A stretch of 64,000 bases of DNA from an uncultured Anaeromusa sp. GTDB taxonomy: Bacteria; Bacillota; Negativicutes; Anaeromusales; Anaeromusaceae. Within the stretch, counting starts at the first letter, position 1. The number at the start of each line of letters is the position of its first letter. Where the stretch lies: NCBI RefSeq assembly GCF_963676855.1, contig NZ_OY781460.1, positions 2,271,520-2,335,519 of the forward strand, read 5' to 3'. The notes below the pieces were generated by a model. The model did not search any database and was not told where the DNA came from. It saw only the letters and a program-made list of their open reading frames with translations. The position numbers and the translations under genes were made by a program. Positions 10,132-20,437 of the stretch are shown piece by piece.

Positions 10132-11913
10132 TCACCGTAACTTCTCTGCGGTTTGGATCTTCTTTTTAGTTGTTTCCAGATAGGGGCGGAGACGCTCTGG
10201 ATCCGGTGAGACATAGAGCGTAGTTTGTTGAAAATAAATAACAAAGCCGGGTTTGGAGCCGGAAGGCTTTTTGACCTGCTTGCGGTCCGTATAGTCGACG
10301 GCCACGCGGCTGGAAGCAGCGCCCTTACTGAAATGAGCGGCCAATGACGCTGCAAGTTCAATGGCTTCTTTGCTGGCTGTCTGGCCTGGAGGCATTTGCA
10401 ACAGCACATGAGAACCTGGCATATCTTTGACATGAAACCATAAATCGCCTGGTTTGCCGCGGCGAAAGGTCAGTTCGTCATTTTGCCTGTTATTGCGCCC
10501 CACCCAAATCAGGCTTTGCTCAGGTCCTTGCAGTTGCAGCGGCTGACTGGGGGGAAGAGCGGCTTGTTTCTTTTTGGGGGCTGCTAAAAACCCTGTACTT
10601 GTCAATTCTTGGCGTATTTCTTGAATTTCAGCGGTTGTCGCTGCCGTTTGCAGCATGGTTTGCACGCTGTCCAAATAAGAAATAGTGTCTGTTGTCTGTT
10701 GGATTTGTTCTGCTAAAACAATCTGACGCCGCTTACTCTTATTATATTGTCGATAGCAATGCTGGGCATTTTCGGCAGGGGTGCGCGAAGAATCCAACGG
10801 AATTTGAATGGTTGGCGTATTCGGTTCAAATAGATTGGGGAGCATGGCCTCGGAAGCGCCTTTGGCTACTAGATGCAGTTGTGCCATCAATAGGTCGCCG
10901 TAAAGGCGCCAAGTATCAGCTAAGGAGGCAGCATGGCATTCTTCCTCTAAGATATGTTTTTTACGAGATAACTTGGTTAATTCGTTTTGTGCGAAACGTT
11001 GGAGTTCTTGTTGCTGCGGCAGTTGCTGCTGCGCTTCGCGCCGGTGCAGCCAGGCCAAAGCGTCAAGAAGAGAGGGGTAAGTAAGAAAAGTAAAGCCGTC
11101 AGGAAGCGCTGATGGTACAAAGGGAAGCAGTGCCTGGACTTTCCCGTTAGGGCGCAATACTGCATGGGCATGCCAAAACTGTGGGTTTTGCAATTCATTT
11201 TGCCAGTTTGCGAGAACCTGCCAAAGACGTTGCGCTAGCGGTTCGCTAGTGCCGAGTTCTGCGGCAGCTGCTAGGCAAGTTTCGGCGGTAAAAGGGCCAA
11301 CACCAGCCAAAGTGGCCATTAGCGAGGTTGTTGGGGTGGCGCCTTGGTCTGATTGCAAAGTAAAACGCTGCTCAAAAAGTTCTTTCTTGAGAGTTGCAAG
11401 ATTCAATTTTCCCTCTAAGGGGGGTGTTTCATAAGGAATAGTGGGAAGGATTTGTCGCAGGCGGTTGTCGGCGGGCCCGACTCGTCGTACTGCATCCGCG
11501 ATAAGGCCATTGCGAAGAAAAATCAAATTGCTATGACGCCCTGCAACTTCGAGAACAAGCTCTTTTTCACTAAGTTGCCCGCTTTCTTCCCGGGCGGCGA
11601 AATTAAAAATCAGCAGCCGATCAAAGCCTGGCTGGCTGATGTTCAACAAACGCGCACCTTCTAAATGCTTACGCAGCAGCATGCAGAACGCGGGTGCTTG
11701 GGAGGGCGTTTCCGGACGTTCTTCAAGAAGCAGGATGGCTGCCGAATTAGGAAGACCGCAGAGAGAAAGAAAATAAGAATGTCCCGGCTGACGCAGGGAC
11801 AGAACGATGGTGTGGGAATGGGGTTGAAACACCTTGTCTACGCGGCTGCCAATTAATTTGGCGGAAAGCTCCGCGGCAACGGCACACCAGGCAAGGCCGT
11901 CAATACTGGCCAT
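10132..11913 (-). CDS. rqcH: Rqc2/RqcH-type NFACT protein (FbpA-like)
   Basis: 593 residues. In bacteria RqcH binds stalled 50S-peptidyl-tRNA and adds C-terminal alanine tails that mark nascent chains for degradation; older annotation calls it fibronectin-binding protein FbpA. It has the NFACT-N domain (DGLAWCAVAAELSAKLIG), a central helix-hairpin and coiled coil (about 290-430), and the NFACT-R domain with the GDLWFHVKDMPGSHVLL motif. I chose the ATG at 11913 for AAGGAGGAACGCAC upstream. It is transcribed against its neighbours and divergent from dapF. Confidence 0.94.
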   Translation of the reverse strand: MASIDGLAWCAVAAELSAKLIGSRVDKVFQPHSHTIVLSLRQPGHSYFLSLCGLPNSAAILLLEERPETPSQAPAFCMLLRKHLEGARLLNISQPGFDRLLIFNFAAREESGQLSEKELVLEVAGRHSNLIFLRNGLIADAVRRVGPADNRLRQILPTIPYETPPLEGKLNLATLKKELFEQRFTLQSDQGATPTTSLMATLAGVGPFTAETCLAAAAELGTSEPLAQRLWQVLANWQNELQNPQFWHAHAVLRPNGKVQALLPFVPSALPDGFTFLTYPSLLDALAWLHRREAQQQLPQQQELQRFAQNELTKLSRKKHILEEECHAASLADTWRLYGDLLMAQLHLVAKGASEAMLPNLFEPNTPTIQIPLDSSRTPAENAQHCYRQYNKSKRRQIVLAEQIQQTTDTISYLDSVQTMLQTAATTAEIQEIRQELTSTGFLAAPKKKQAALPPSQPLQLQGPEQSLIWVGRNNRQNDELTFRRGKPGDLWFHVKDMPGSHVLLQMPPGQTASKEAIELAASLAAHFSKGAASSRVAVDYTDRKQVKKPSGSKPGFVIYFQQTTLYVSPDPERLRPYLETTKKKIQTAEKLR

Positions 11914-12140
11914 GTGCGTTCCTCCTTGCATAATAAAATGTTGAACTCAGTATAGCATTCAAGGGCGTACGGGTCAATTTTAGAGCGATTTCGGGAGGAA
12001 AACGGAGATTTATCGGGTTTTTTACTTGCCAAGAACAGCTTCTGCCAGTACAATAAGTAGCAATGGATGACGCTGCTTTTTGTAGCTGTAATGCCGTTAC
12101 TGAAGGGAATGGACGCGGCTTAAAGAAAGAAGGGATAGGA

Positions 12141-12989
12141 ATGCAATTTTCTTTTAGCAAATGGCATGGTTGCGGAAATGATTTCGTTTTAGTGGATGGA
12201 AGCAAGTATGTCTTCCCGGATAATGCACAAGCGGCTAAGGCTGTGTGCGATAGGCATTTCGGCATTGGAGCCGACGGACTAGTACTGCTTTTGCCGTCGC
12301 AGGAAGCGGACTTTGAAATGCGGATTTTTAATTCCGACGGCAGCGAAGCAGAGATGTGCGGAAATGTGACGCGCTGTATGGCTCGTTTTGCCTATGAAAA
12401 CGGTCTGACGGAAAAAAAGGAACTGACGTTTAAAACCAAAGCAGGCTTGATTCGTCCGAAAATTTTGGATGATGGACAAGTTCGGGTTGATATGGGAGAG
12501 CCTAAGTTGGCGGCGCAGGATATACCTGTCAGCGAGGGTGGCGAGAAAATTATCAATAAGATATTGCATACAGAGCATGGCGATTTTGCGGTTACTTGCG
12601 TATCTATGGGCAATCCGCATGCGGTAATTTTTGTAGACGATGCAGAGCCGGTTCCTCTCGCACTTTGGGGGCCGGTATTGGAAACACATGCGTTTTTTCC
12701 CCGCAAGACCAATGTGGAATTTGTCCAGGTTATCAATCGTCAGGCGTTGCGCATGCGCGTGTGGGAACGAGGTGCTGGCGTTACGCTGGCTTGTGGCACC
12801 GGCTCTTGCGCAACCGTAACGGCAGCTGTGTTGAATGGATTGACGGAAAGGTGCTGTAAAGTGGCTCTTGACGGCGGCGTACTGGAAGTAGAATGGTCGG
12901 AACAGGACAATCATGTGTATTTGACTGGACCGGCGACAGAAGTGTTTCGCGGTTCTTACTGTCTGCGCGGACAGAGGGCAGTCAAATGA
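12141..12989 (+). CDS. dapF: Diaminopimelate epimerase DapF
   Basis: 282 residues. Converts LL- to meso-diaminopimelate for lysine and peptidoglycan. The two catalytic Cys motifs are visible: EMCGNVTRCMARF (about residue 73) and LACGTGSCAT (about residue 218). The start at 12141 (MQFSFSKWHGCGNDF) follows AAGGGATAGGA; upstream in-frame codons are unlikely to be translated. It overlaps yicC as ATGA. Confidence 0.97.
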   Translation: MQFSFSKWHGCGNDFVLVDGSKYVFPDNAQAAKAVCDRHFGIGADGLVLLLPSQEADFEMRIFNSDGSEAEMCGNVTRCMARFAYENGLTEKKELTFKTKAGLIRPKILDDGQVRVDMGEPKLAAQDIPVSEGGEKIINKILHTEHGDFAVTCVSMGNPHAVIFVDDAEPVPLALWGPVLETHAFFPRKTNVEFVQVINRQALRMRVWERGAGVTLACGTGSCATVTAAVLNGLTERCCKVALDGGVLEVEWSEQDNHVYLTGPATEVFRGSYCLRGQRAVK

Positions 12990-13885
12990 TACAAAGCATG
13001 ACTGGCTTTGGCCGCGGTGAAGCGGCCTCTTCCCTGCAAGAAGGCACCAACTTTCGCATGCAGGTGGAAATTAAATCGGTAAATCATCGTTACGGCGAAG
13101 TCGTCGTGCGTATGCCCAAAGCGCTGTTAGTGCTGGAAGAGCGTGTGCGACGCCTTGTATCGGCAAAGCTGCAGCGTGGTCGGGTAGATGTCTTTATTTC
13201 TTTAGATGAAGTTGGTTCTATGGCCGCTAATGTGCAAGTAGATTATGAACTAGCTAAAGCTTATTTTCAGGCTGGCCAGGAATTGGCAGCGCAATTGGGC
13301 TTGCCTCCAACCTTGACGGTGGAACAAGTGCTGCGCTATCCGGATATTATCAAGGTTAGTGAAGTACAAGAGGACGCTGAAAATCGTTGGCCTGTGTTGC
13401 AGGAGGCTTTAGAGGCTGCCTTGGCGCAGCTTCTGGTGATGCGGCGTCAAGAAGGCTGTAATTTGCAAGAGGACTTTGTGCGGCGTATCGCTTTACTGCG
13501 GGAACGGTTGCAGACGGTGGAAGCGCGGGCACCCCAGGTTGCCTGTGAATACCAAGAAAAGCTGCTGCTTAAGCTGCGGGAGATGTTGGCGGCGGCGGGC
13601 ATGGTTCCGGAGGAAAGTAGAGTGCTCCAGGAGGCGGCGCTGTTTGCTGATCGCATTGGCATCGTAGAAGAAATCGTTCGATTCCAAAGCCACTTGGATC
13701 AGTTTTCCGCCACCTTGTCTGTGCTGGAACCGGTGGGACGAAAACTTGACTTTTTACTGCAAGAGCTCAATCGGGAAGCCAATACCATGGCATCAAAGGC
13801 TAATGATTTTGAATTGGGCAAGATTGTCGTGGAAATGAAAAGCGAGCTGGAAAAGATGCGGGAACAAGTGCAAAACGTAGAGTAA
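12986..13885 (+). CDS. yicC: YicC-family endoribonuclease
   Basis: 299 residues. It begins MIQSMTGFGRGEA, the family signature, and has the C-terminal DUF1732 region ending GRKLDFLLQELNREANTMASKANDFEL. YicC proteins have been reported as endoribonucleases acting on small or structured RNAs. The start lies within the dapF stop (ATGA). It precedes remA and gmk, the common Firmicutes arrangement. Confidence 0.94.
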   Translation: MIQSMTGFGRGEAASSLQEGTNFRMQVEIKSVNHRYGEVVVRMPKALLVLEERVRRLVSAKLQRGRVDVFISLDEVGSMAANVQVDYELAKAYFQAGQELAAQLGLPPTLTVEQVLRYPDIIKVSEVQEDAENRWPVLQEALEAALAQLLVMRRQEGCNLQEDFVRRIALLRERLQTVEARAPQVACEYQEKLLLKLREMLAAAGMVPEESRVLQEAALFADRIGIVEEIVRFQSHLDQFSATLSVLEPVGRKLDFLLQELNREANTMASKANDFELGKIVVEMKSELEKMREQVQNVE

Positions 13886-13928
13886 ACTAGTGTTTTATAG
13901 TAGAATTAGTGTATAGGAGGATGTATTT

Positions 13929-14195
13929 ATGGATATCAAGTTGATCAATATTGGATTTGGTAATATTGTCTCTGCCAATCGAATTATTTCTATTGTCAGT
14001 CCTGAATCAGCGCCTATCAAACGCATTATTCAGGAAGCTCGCGACAGGGGCATGCTGATTGACGCCACTTACGGACGGCGCACCCGGGCGGTAATTATTG
14101 CCGATAGTGATCATGTTATTTTGTCCGCGGTACAGCCAGAAACAGTGGCGCATCGTCTGGTGAACAAGGATAGCGGCAGCGATCCTCAAGACTAA
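13929..14195 (+). CDS. remA: RemA/DUF370 DNA-binding regulator
   Basis: 88 residues. Matches the RemA (extracellular matrix regulator A, DUF370) family: [56 protein letters not shown]. RemA forms ring-like oligomers that wrap DNA and activates matrix genes in Bacillus. Its target here is unknown. AGGAGG precedes the start, and it sits between yicC and gmk as usual. Confidence 0.93.
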   Translation: MDIKLINIGFGNIVSANRIISIVSPESAPIKRIIQEARDRGMLIDATYGRRTRAVIIADSDHVILSAVQPETVAHRLVNKDSGSDPQD

Positions 14196-14217
14196 AACAG
14201 AAGCGAGGGAAGCAGCT

Positions 14218-14859
14218 ATGGCGCAAGCCAAAGGGATTTTGATTGTAATCTCCGGGCCGTCCGGAACAGGAAAAGGTACTGTGTGCAAGGAATTACTGCA
14301 ACAGCTGCCTTATATTGAATTTTCTATTTCCGCTACGACTAGGTCTCCCCGAGAAGGAGAGGTGCATGGTGTGAATTACTGGTTTACGCCGAAAGACCGT
14401 TTTCAGGATATGATCCAGGAAAAAGAATTGTTGGAATGGGCGGAAGTATACGGGAATTATTACGGCACGCCGCGTAACTACGTATTGGAGCGTTTGGAGG
14501 CTGGCAGCGATGTTTTGTTGGAGATTGACACGCAAGGCGCACTGCAGGTAAAGGAAAGCTATCCAGATGGCGTTTTTGTCTTTTTGATGCCGCCTTCGCT
14601 GACCGAATTGCGGCGGCGCATTGCCGGTCGCGGTACGGAAACAGCGGATGTAATCGAACGTCGCTTGCAAGCGGCGGAACATGAAGTGACTTTGGCTTCT
14701 AAATATGACTACGTACTGGTTAATGATATAGTGACCGATGCCGTTGCCAAAGTTAAGGGCATTGTTATGGCGGAAAAATGCCGAGTACGGCGCAATGCCG
14801 GATTGATTGCAAGCATGCAAAAATTTGGGGATATTTCACATACGGGGGAATTAATATGA
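14218..14859 (+). CDS. gmk: Guanylate kinase Gmk
   Basis: 213 residues. Phosphorylates GMP to GDP with ATP. The P-loop [11 protein letters not shown] is at about residues 12-22, and the GMP-binding motif [19 protein letters not shown] follows at 38-56. It overlaps rpoZ (ATGA). Confidence 0.98.
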   Translation: MAQAKGILIVISGPSGTGKGTVCKELLQQLPYIEFSISATTRSPREGEVHGVNYWFTPKDRFQDMIQEKELLEWAEVYGNYYGTPRNYVLERLEAGSDVLLEIDTQGALQVKESYPDGVFVFLMPPSLTELRRRIAGRGTETADVIERRLQAAEHEVTLASKYDYVLVNDIVTDAVAKVKGIVMAEKCRVRRNAGLIASMQKFGDISHTGELI

Positions 14860-15062
14860 TAAAACCATCGCTAGATGTATTGATGACAAAAGTGGACAGC
14901 AAATATACGTTGGTAGTTTTGGCGGCCAAACGGGCTCGGACCTTGCTGGATGAAGAACCGGGAAATCTGGAAGGACGTTCCAAGAAGCAAGTAACCGTGG
15001 CGATGGAGGAAATCGCCAGTGGTCGCATTACCTATGAACGGACGAAGCACGGAATCAAGTAA
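14856..15062 (+). CDS. rpoZ: RNA polymerase omega subunit RpoZ
   Basis: 68 residues. Omega binds beta' and aids polymerase assembly. Family features are [24 protein letters not shown] and [16 protein letters not shown]. The ATG at 14856 overlaps the gmk stop and has GGGGGAA upstream; an upstream in-frame extension would lie inside gmk. Confidence 0.96.
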   Translation: MIKPSLDVLMTKVDSKYTLVVLAAKRARTLLDEEPGNLEGRSKKQVTVAMEEIASGRITYERTKHGIK

Positions 15063-15076
15063 AGGGGGGCGCTACC

Positions 15077-16291
15077 ATGCCGTTTGCGGAAAAGACTGTT
15101 GTGGTAGGCGTGTGCGGCGGGATAGCCGCCTATAAGGCTGTGGAGCTTGTCAGCCGGCTGCGCAAGCAAAAGGCGACGGTGCAGGTAATTATGACGCAGC
15201 ATGCCGCTGAATTTGTGACGCCGTTGACGTTTAGGGAGTTGAGCGGGCAACCGGTAGTTGTCAGTATGTGGGCTGAACCTAAAAATTGGCATGTAGAGCA
15301 TATTGCCCTGGCAACAGCGGCAGATTTATTTATTGTGGCTCCGGCTACCGCCAACATTTTGGGTAAGCTGGCGGTGGGCATTGCCGACGATATGCTTTCA
15401 ACGACGCTTATGGCAACTAAAGCTCCTGTTTTACTGGCGCCGGCGATGAATACCAATATGTATCTCAACCCGGTTGTGCAGAAAAACCTGCGGACGCTGA
15501 GTGAACTTGGGTATCGCATTTTACCGCCGGCCTGCGGTCAGTTGGCCTGCGGCACCGAAGGTCCTGGGCGTTTGCCGGAGCCGTTGGAAATTGTTGAGGC
15601 GGCAGCGGCTGTGCTGCAAGAACAGCAAAGCCTTAAAGGCGTACGGGTCTTGGTAACCGCGGGCGGTACGAGAGAGCCGATTGATCCGGTGCGCTATTTA
15701 GGCAATCGCTCCAGTGGTAAAATGGGTTATGCCATTGCCGCCCAAGCAGCGCGGCGCGGCGCGGAGGTTGTACTTGTTTCCGGTCCGGTAGCGCTTGAAA
15801 CGCCTCCAGGGGTAACGCGAATCAATGTGGAATCGGCGGCGCAGATGCGCGAAGCGGTGTTGCGCGAATTTCCGCAAGTTCAGGTGGTAGTGAAGGCGGC
15901 GGCCGTTGCCGACTATGCGATTGAACATCCGGCAGAGCACAAGATTAAAAAGAATGACGAGTCATTGACGTTGGTTTTGAAGAAAAACCCTGATATTCTC
16001 AAAGAATTGGGCGAGAAAAAGCAGAGTCAGCTATTGGTAGGCTTTGCGGCGGAAACCAGGGAGCTTCTGGCTCATGCCAGAGAGAAGCTGGAGAAGAAGA
16101 ACTTGGATCTGATTGTGGCTAACGATGTGACCATGCCTGGCGCCGGTTTTCAGAGCGATACAAATATTGTCAAGATTTTGCGTCGCGACGGCGCTCTGGA
16201 GGAATGGCCGCAGCTGTCCAAAGAGGAAGTAGCTGCCCGCTTGTGGGATTTGCTTGAAAAAATGTTGGCCGACAAGGTTGCTTTTTCCTGA
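15077..16291 (+). CDS. coaBC: Bifunctional phosphopantothenoylcysteine decarboxylase/synthase CoaBC
   Basis: 404 residues. Makes 4'-phosphopantetheine in CoA synthesis. The N-terminal CoaC flavoprotein half has VCGGIAAYKAVELV, the active-site His in NWHVEHIALA, and PAMNTNMYLNP. The C-terminal CoaB half starts near 190 with VLVTAGGTREPIDPVRYLGN and has the lysine motif KIKKNDE. GGGGGG precedes the ATG. It is the last gene before the S-box leader. Confidence 0.97.
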   Translation: MPFAEKTVVVGVCGGIAAYKAVELVSRLRKQKATVQVIMTQHAAEFVTPLTFRELSGQPVVVSMWAEPKNWHVEHIALATAADLFIVAPATANILGKLAVGIADDMLSTTLMATKAPVLLAPAMNTNMYLNPVVQKNLRTLSELGYRILPPACGQLACGTEGPGRLPEPLEIVEAAAAVLQEQQSLKGVRVLVTAGGTREPIDPVRYLGNRSSGKMGYAIAAQAARRGAEVVLVSGPVALETPPGVTRINVESAAQMREAVLREFPQVQVVVKAAAVADYAIEHPAEHKIKKNDESLTLVLKKNPDILKELGEKKQSQLLVGFAAETRELLAHAREKLEKKNLDLIVANDVTMPGAGFQSDTNIVKILRRDGALEEWPQLSKEEVAARLWDLLEKMLADKVAFS

Positions 16292-16332
16292 CGCAGTCTT
16301 TATAATTGAATTTGTATTTCCCTATAATTGCA

Positions 16333-16486
16333 TAAGCAAACCATCCAGAGTTGGCTGAGGGACTGGCCCGATGAAGCTGCGGCAACCATTGCTATTGAGG
16401 CAAAACGGTGCCAATTCCTGCATCTGTTGATGCAAGATGGGAGTAAGGAATAAGTTCCCTCCCTATTTCGGGAGGGTTTCTTTTTT
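16333..16486 (+). promoter_or_regulatory. SAM-I (S-box) riboswitch with terminator, upstream of metK
   Basis: The S-box core is recognisable: ATCCAGAG near 16343, GAGGGACTGGCCCGATGAAGC at about 16357-16377, and GGCAACC at 16381. The expression platform is a terminator, CCCTCCC (16457-16463) with GGGAGGG (16470-16476), followed by T's. SAM binding would favour termination and so repress metK. A TATAAT at 16323-16328 may be its promoter -10, but the -35 is weak. Confidence 0.95.
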
Positions 16487-16513
16487 AGTTAAAAAACAGG
16501 AGGCGAAGCATTC

Positions 16514-17701
16514 TTGAAGAAACGAGTATTATTTACATCGGAATCAGTAACAGAAGGACATCCGGATAAAATGGCGGACCAAATATCTGACGCTATTTTG
16601 GACGCAATTCTGGCCAAGGATCCGCAGGCTCGCGTGGCTTGCGAGACGTTGGTAACGACCGGCTTGGTTCATGTGGTTGGTGAAATCACCACCTCGTGCT
16701 ATGTGGATATTCCGCATATTGTCCGGGAAACGGTTAAGGAAATTGGTTATACTCGCGCGAAATTCGGTTTTGACGGCGATACCTGCGGCGTAATGGTATC
16801 CATTGGTGAGCAGTCGCCTGATATTGCTATGGGCGTTAATGAAGCCTTAGAAGCTAAACAAGGCAAAACCGATTTGATGGAAGCCATTGGCGCCGGCGAC
16901 CAAGGTATGATGTTCGGTTATGCCACGAACGAAACTCCGGAATTTATGCCACTGCCGATCGCCTTAGCGCACCGGCTGTCGCGCCGCCTGGCGGAAATTC
17001 GCAAAACCGACGTAGTAGACTATCTGCGTCCTGACGGCAAAACCCAGGTGACGGTGGAATACGAAGACGGCGTACCTGTACGTATCGACGCTATCGTTAT
17101 TTCCACGCAGCACGGTCCGGACGTAACACGCGAGCAAATTGAAGCGGATCTGCGCAAGCATGTCATTACGCCGGTTGTGCCGGCGAATTTCTTGGACGAG
17201 AAGACGAAGTATTATATCAACCCTACCGGACGTTTTGTGGTGGGCGGTCCCCAGGGAGACGCCGGCCTGACGGGACGGAAAATCATCGTCGATACCTATG
17301 GCGGCATGGCGCGCCATGGCGGCGGCGCATTTTCAGGGAAAGATCCGACAAAAGTAGACCGTTCCGGTGCTTATGCAGCGCGGTATGTTGCTAAAAACAT
17401 CGTAGCCGCCGGCTTGGCGGATAAATGCGAAATTCAGCTGGCTTATGCTATTGGTGTAGCCCAGCCTGTATCGATCATGGTGGAAACCTTTGGCACGGCC
17501 AAGGTGGAAGAAGCATTGATTACGGAGCTGATTAAAAAGAACTTCGATCTGCGGCCCGCCGGCATTATCAAAATGCTGGATTTGCGCCGTCCTTTGTATC
17601 GTCAGACAGCCGCCTACGGTCATTTTGGTCGTACCGATGTCGAGCTTCCTTGGGAGCAGACAGACAAAGCCGCAGCGATTCGCAGCGACGCCGGAATCTA
17701 A
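16514..17701 (+). CDS. metK: S-adenosylmethionine synthetase MetK
   Basis: 395 residues. Makes SAM from methionine and ATP. Motifs: [11 protein letters not shown] near 14, [12 protein letters not shown] (about 116-127), [16 protein letters not shown] (about 272-287). The TTG start at 16514 follows AGGAGG and gives the family N-terminus [11 protein letters not shown]. It is controlled by the S-box directly upstream and has its own terminator. Confidence 0.97.
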   Translation: MKKRVLFTSESVTEGHPDKMADQISDAILDAILAKDPQARVACETLVTTGLVHVVGEITTSCYVDIPHIVRETVKEIGYTRAKFGFDGDTCGVMVSIGEQSPDIAMGVNEALEAKQGKTDLMEAIGAGDQGMMFGYATNETPEFMPLPIALAHRLSRRLAEIRKTDVVDYLRPDGKTQVTVEYEDGVPVRIDAIVISTQHGPDVTREQIEADLRKHVITPVVPANFLDEKTKYYINPTGRFVVGGPQGDAGLTGRKIIVDTYGGMARHGGGAFSGKDPTKVDRSGAYAARYVAKNIVAAGLADKCEIQLAYAIGVAQPVSIMVETFGTAKVEEALITELIKKNFDLRPAGIIKMLDLRRPLYRQTAAYGHFGRTDVELPWEQTDKAAAIRSDAGI

Positions 17702-17714
17702 GAGCAGTAACAGG

Positions 17715-17756
17715 AACAGCCTTGATCGAGCTTGCTTGGTCAGGGCTGTTTTTTTG
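17715..17756 (+). terminator. Terminator after metK
   Basis: Stem AACAGCCTTGA (17716-17726) with TCAGGGCTGTT (17740-17750), followed by a T-run. One G-T wobble in an 11-bp stem. Confidence 0.88.
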
Positions 17757-17896
17757 TTAACATTCCGCGAACATGTATTCTCTGAATCCATCGGCTTACT
17801 TTGTTCCTCTGTGTTTCGCTTTTTTCTTCTATGGCATCTCCAGGCGCTTTCCACTATACTAGATATATAACGACGATGGGTGAAAGGGATGAATTG

Positions 17897-20314
17897 ATGG
17901 AAATAGTTGTGGCGGATGTGCTTGTGAATATTGCCGCCAGGCGGGTGGAAAAACCTTTTACCTATGCGGTTCCTGCCGCGTTGCAGGAAGAAGTTCAGCG
18001 CGGCTGCCGGGTGCTGGTTCCCTTTGGAGCCAGGCTGGAAGAGGGCTTTGTTTGGCAGGTGCGCAGTTGCCCGCAAGATGAAGAGAGCAACTGGAAAGAG
18101 ATTAGTTCCTGCCTGGATTTAGCACCTTGGTTTGATGAGGCGGCCTTGTCCACGGCCCAGTGGCTCAGCCGCTATTATTTATGTACGTTGGCGGAAGCGC
18201 TGCGGCTTTTTGTGCCAGGTAAGCGCAGCGTGCGTACTGAACGAGTGTATTGTGCCGGTGAAGTGGAGCCGGAAGGGTTTTCTTTGACAGAGCTGGCGTT
18301 ATGGAACTTGTTTAAAGAGCGAAGCTCCTGGACGGAAAAAAGCTTCTGCCAACAGGCTGGAGAAGATGGAATTCGCATTTTGCGCCGTTGGTGCCGCCAG
18401 GGATTGGCGGAAAGCTATTGGCAGGGACGGCGGCGGACGCGAGAGAAAACAGAATCTTTTTGGTTGGCTCAAGAGCTTTCCGAAGAGGAACAACAAGAAG
18501 CGCTACGTAGTTTGGATCGTAAAAAAGCCCAGGCGGCGGCTCTGCAATGGTTGTGGGAGCATCGCTGCCTTCAGCGTTCTCAGCTTGCTCCCAGCGGCAT
18601 CAGTTTAGGAGTGCTGAAAGCGTTGACTGAAGCAGGACTGGTCCGACGAGAGGAACGGCGAGTGTATCGCCAGGACAGCTATCTAAGTGAGGGAGCAAGC
18701 GAATTAGAACCGTTGAATGCGGCGCAGCAGCAGGCTGTGGCAGCTATTACTGAAGGGTTGGACAGAGAGAAACTCAAGGAGTTTTTGCTTTTTGGCGTTA
18801 CTGGGAGCGGCAAGACACGGGTATATCTAGATGCTGTGCGCAAGACGCTGCGCAGCAGAAAGCAGGCTATTGTCCTGGTGCCGGAAATTGGTCTGACAGG
18901 GCAGTTAGTACGGCGTTTTCGTGCGGTCCTTGGAGAACAACAAGTTGTTGTTTGGCATAGCCGTCTTTCTGAAGGAGAGCGTCTGGACGCTTGGGACCGT
19001 ATTCATAGCGGTCAGGCTGACGTGATTATCGGCGCCCGTTCGGCTGTTTTTGCGCCGGCGCATCGCTTGGGACTGGTGATTTTGGACGAAGAGCATGACG
19101 GCGCTTATAAACAAGAAGAACGGCCTAGATACCACGCACGCGATGTAGCGAGGGAACGTTGTCGGCAGATGGGGGCGGTATTGCTTTTGGGCAGCGCGAC
19201 TCCATCACTGGAAACGTATGAGCGCGCTTCAAGGCAAGAAGTGATGTTGCTGGAACTGCCGGAGCGGGCTACGGCAGCTCCGCTGCCGCAGGTGGCCATC
19301 GTGGACATGCGGAAGGAGATGAAGATGGGAAATCGTAAAATTCTTTCGCGTCAGTTGCATGCGGCTTTAGACTTAGCTTTAGCGCAGCAGGAACAGGCTA
19401 TAATCCTCTTGAATCGCCGCGGCTACGCTACATTTGTCATGTGCCGAGAATGCGGCCATACCATGGAATGCCCGCATTGCAGCGTTTCACTGGTTTATCA
19501 TGCATCCGCCAAAATACTGCGCTGTCATTATTGCGATTATCAAGAGCAGGTACCCGATGTTTGCCCTGTTTGCTCCAGTCGCTATATTCGTTTTTTTGGC
19601 AGCGGTACGCAAAAATTAGAAGAAGAATTGCGGCGCAATTGGCCGGAGGCGAGAATTGCCCGTATGGATCAGGATACGGTAGGGCGCAAGCATGCGCACG
19701 AAGATATTTTGACGGCTTTTCGCGAGCGGCGTTATGATATTTTATTAGGAACGCAAATGGTGGCGAAAGGCCATGACCTGCCTTTTGTAACGGCAGTGGG
19801 AGTAATTGCGGCTGATAGCTCGCTTCATTTGCCGGATTTCCGGGCGGCGGAGCGGGCGTTTTCCTTGATTACTCAGGCTGCGGGCAGGGCTGGAAGAAGA
19901 GAAAAAGCCGGCAACGTGGTGGTGCAAACTTATAATCCGGAGCATTATGCTGTCGCAGCGGCGCAGCAGCAAGATTTTCCGCGTTTTTGTCATGAAGAAC
20001 GGTCTTTTCGTAAAGCTTTGGGGTATCCCCCTTTTTCGCGTTTGATTTCCTTGACGATTGCCGTGGAAGAAGAACTGCCGGCCCAGCGTAAAGCTGCGCA
20101 GGTAGCGGCTGTTTTAAAAGCGGAATTGCCTAAAGAGGCTGCAGATATTATGGGACCTTGCCCAGCTCCGTTAGCGAGAATTCAAAATTTATTTCGGATG
20201 CAGTTGTTTTTAAAATGTCGGCAGCCGGAGGTCGTAAAAGAAGCTTTATGTAGACTGTCTATTGAAGGAGATCCTCAGATTACGATTGATGTGGATCCAT
20301 TGCATGTATTATAA
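17897..20314 (+). CDS. priA: Primosomal replication-restart helicase PriA
   Basis: 805 residues. 3'-to-5' helicase that reloads the replisome at stalled forks. N-terminal 3'BD (VADVLVNIAARRVEKPFTYAVP), Walker A GVTGSGKTRVYL (about 298), DEEH box with KQEERPRYHARD, and the zinc-binding cysteine cluster (CRECGHTMECPHC, CHYCDY, CPVCSS) near 510-560. The ATG at 17897 is chosen for AAAGGGAT upstream and the family start MEIVVADVLV; longer in-frame starts lack a ribosome site. Confidence 0.97.
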   Translation: MEIVVADVLVNIAARRVEKPFTYAVPAALQEEVQRGCRVLVPFGARLEEGFVWQVRSCPQDEESNWKEISSCLDLAPWFDEAALSTAQWLSRYYLCTLAEALRLFVPGKRSVRTERVYCAGEVEPEGFSLTELALWNLFKERSSWTEKSFCQQAGEDGIRILRRWCRQGLAESYWQGRRRTREKTESFWLAQELSEEEQQEALRSLDRKKAQAAALQWLWEHRCLQRSQLAPSGISLGVLKALTEAGLVRREERRVYRQDSYLSEGASELEPLNAAQQQAVAAITEGLDREKLKEFLLFGVTGSGKTRVYLDAVRKTLRSRKQAIVLVPEIGLTGQLVRRFRAVLGEQQVVVWHSRLSEGERLDAWDRIHSGQADVIIGARSAVFAPAHRLGLVILDEEHDGAYKQEERPRYHARDVARERCRQMGAVLLLGSATPSLETYERASRQEVMLLELPERATAAPLPQVAIVDMRKEMKMGNRKILSRQLHAALDLALAQQEQAIILLNRRGYATFVMCRECGHTMECPHCSVSLVYHASAKILRCHYCDYQEQVPDVCPVCSSRYIRFFGSGTQKLEEELRRNWPEARIARMDQDTVGRKHAHEDILTAFRERRYDILLGTQMVAKGHDLPFVTAVGVIAADSSLHLPDFRAAERAFSLITQAAGRAGRREKAGNVVVQTYNPEHYAVAAAQQQDFPRFCHEERSFRKALGYPPFSRLISLTIAVEEELPAQRKAAQVAAVLKAELPKEAADIMGPCPAPLARIQNLFRMQLFLKCRQPEVVKEALCRLSIEGDPQITIDVDPLHVL

Positions 20315-20437
20315 AAGCAGCTTGAAATCAATCCAATTTGATAGAGATGTCATATGCTGTTCATGGAGTTTTTAGCTTGCTTATGATACAATAAGATATT
20401 GCGAAGTACTATCAAGTGTAAAAAGGAGGGGGCCAAA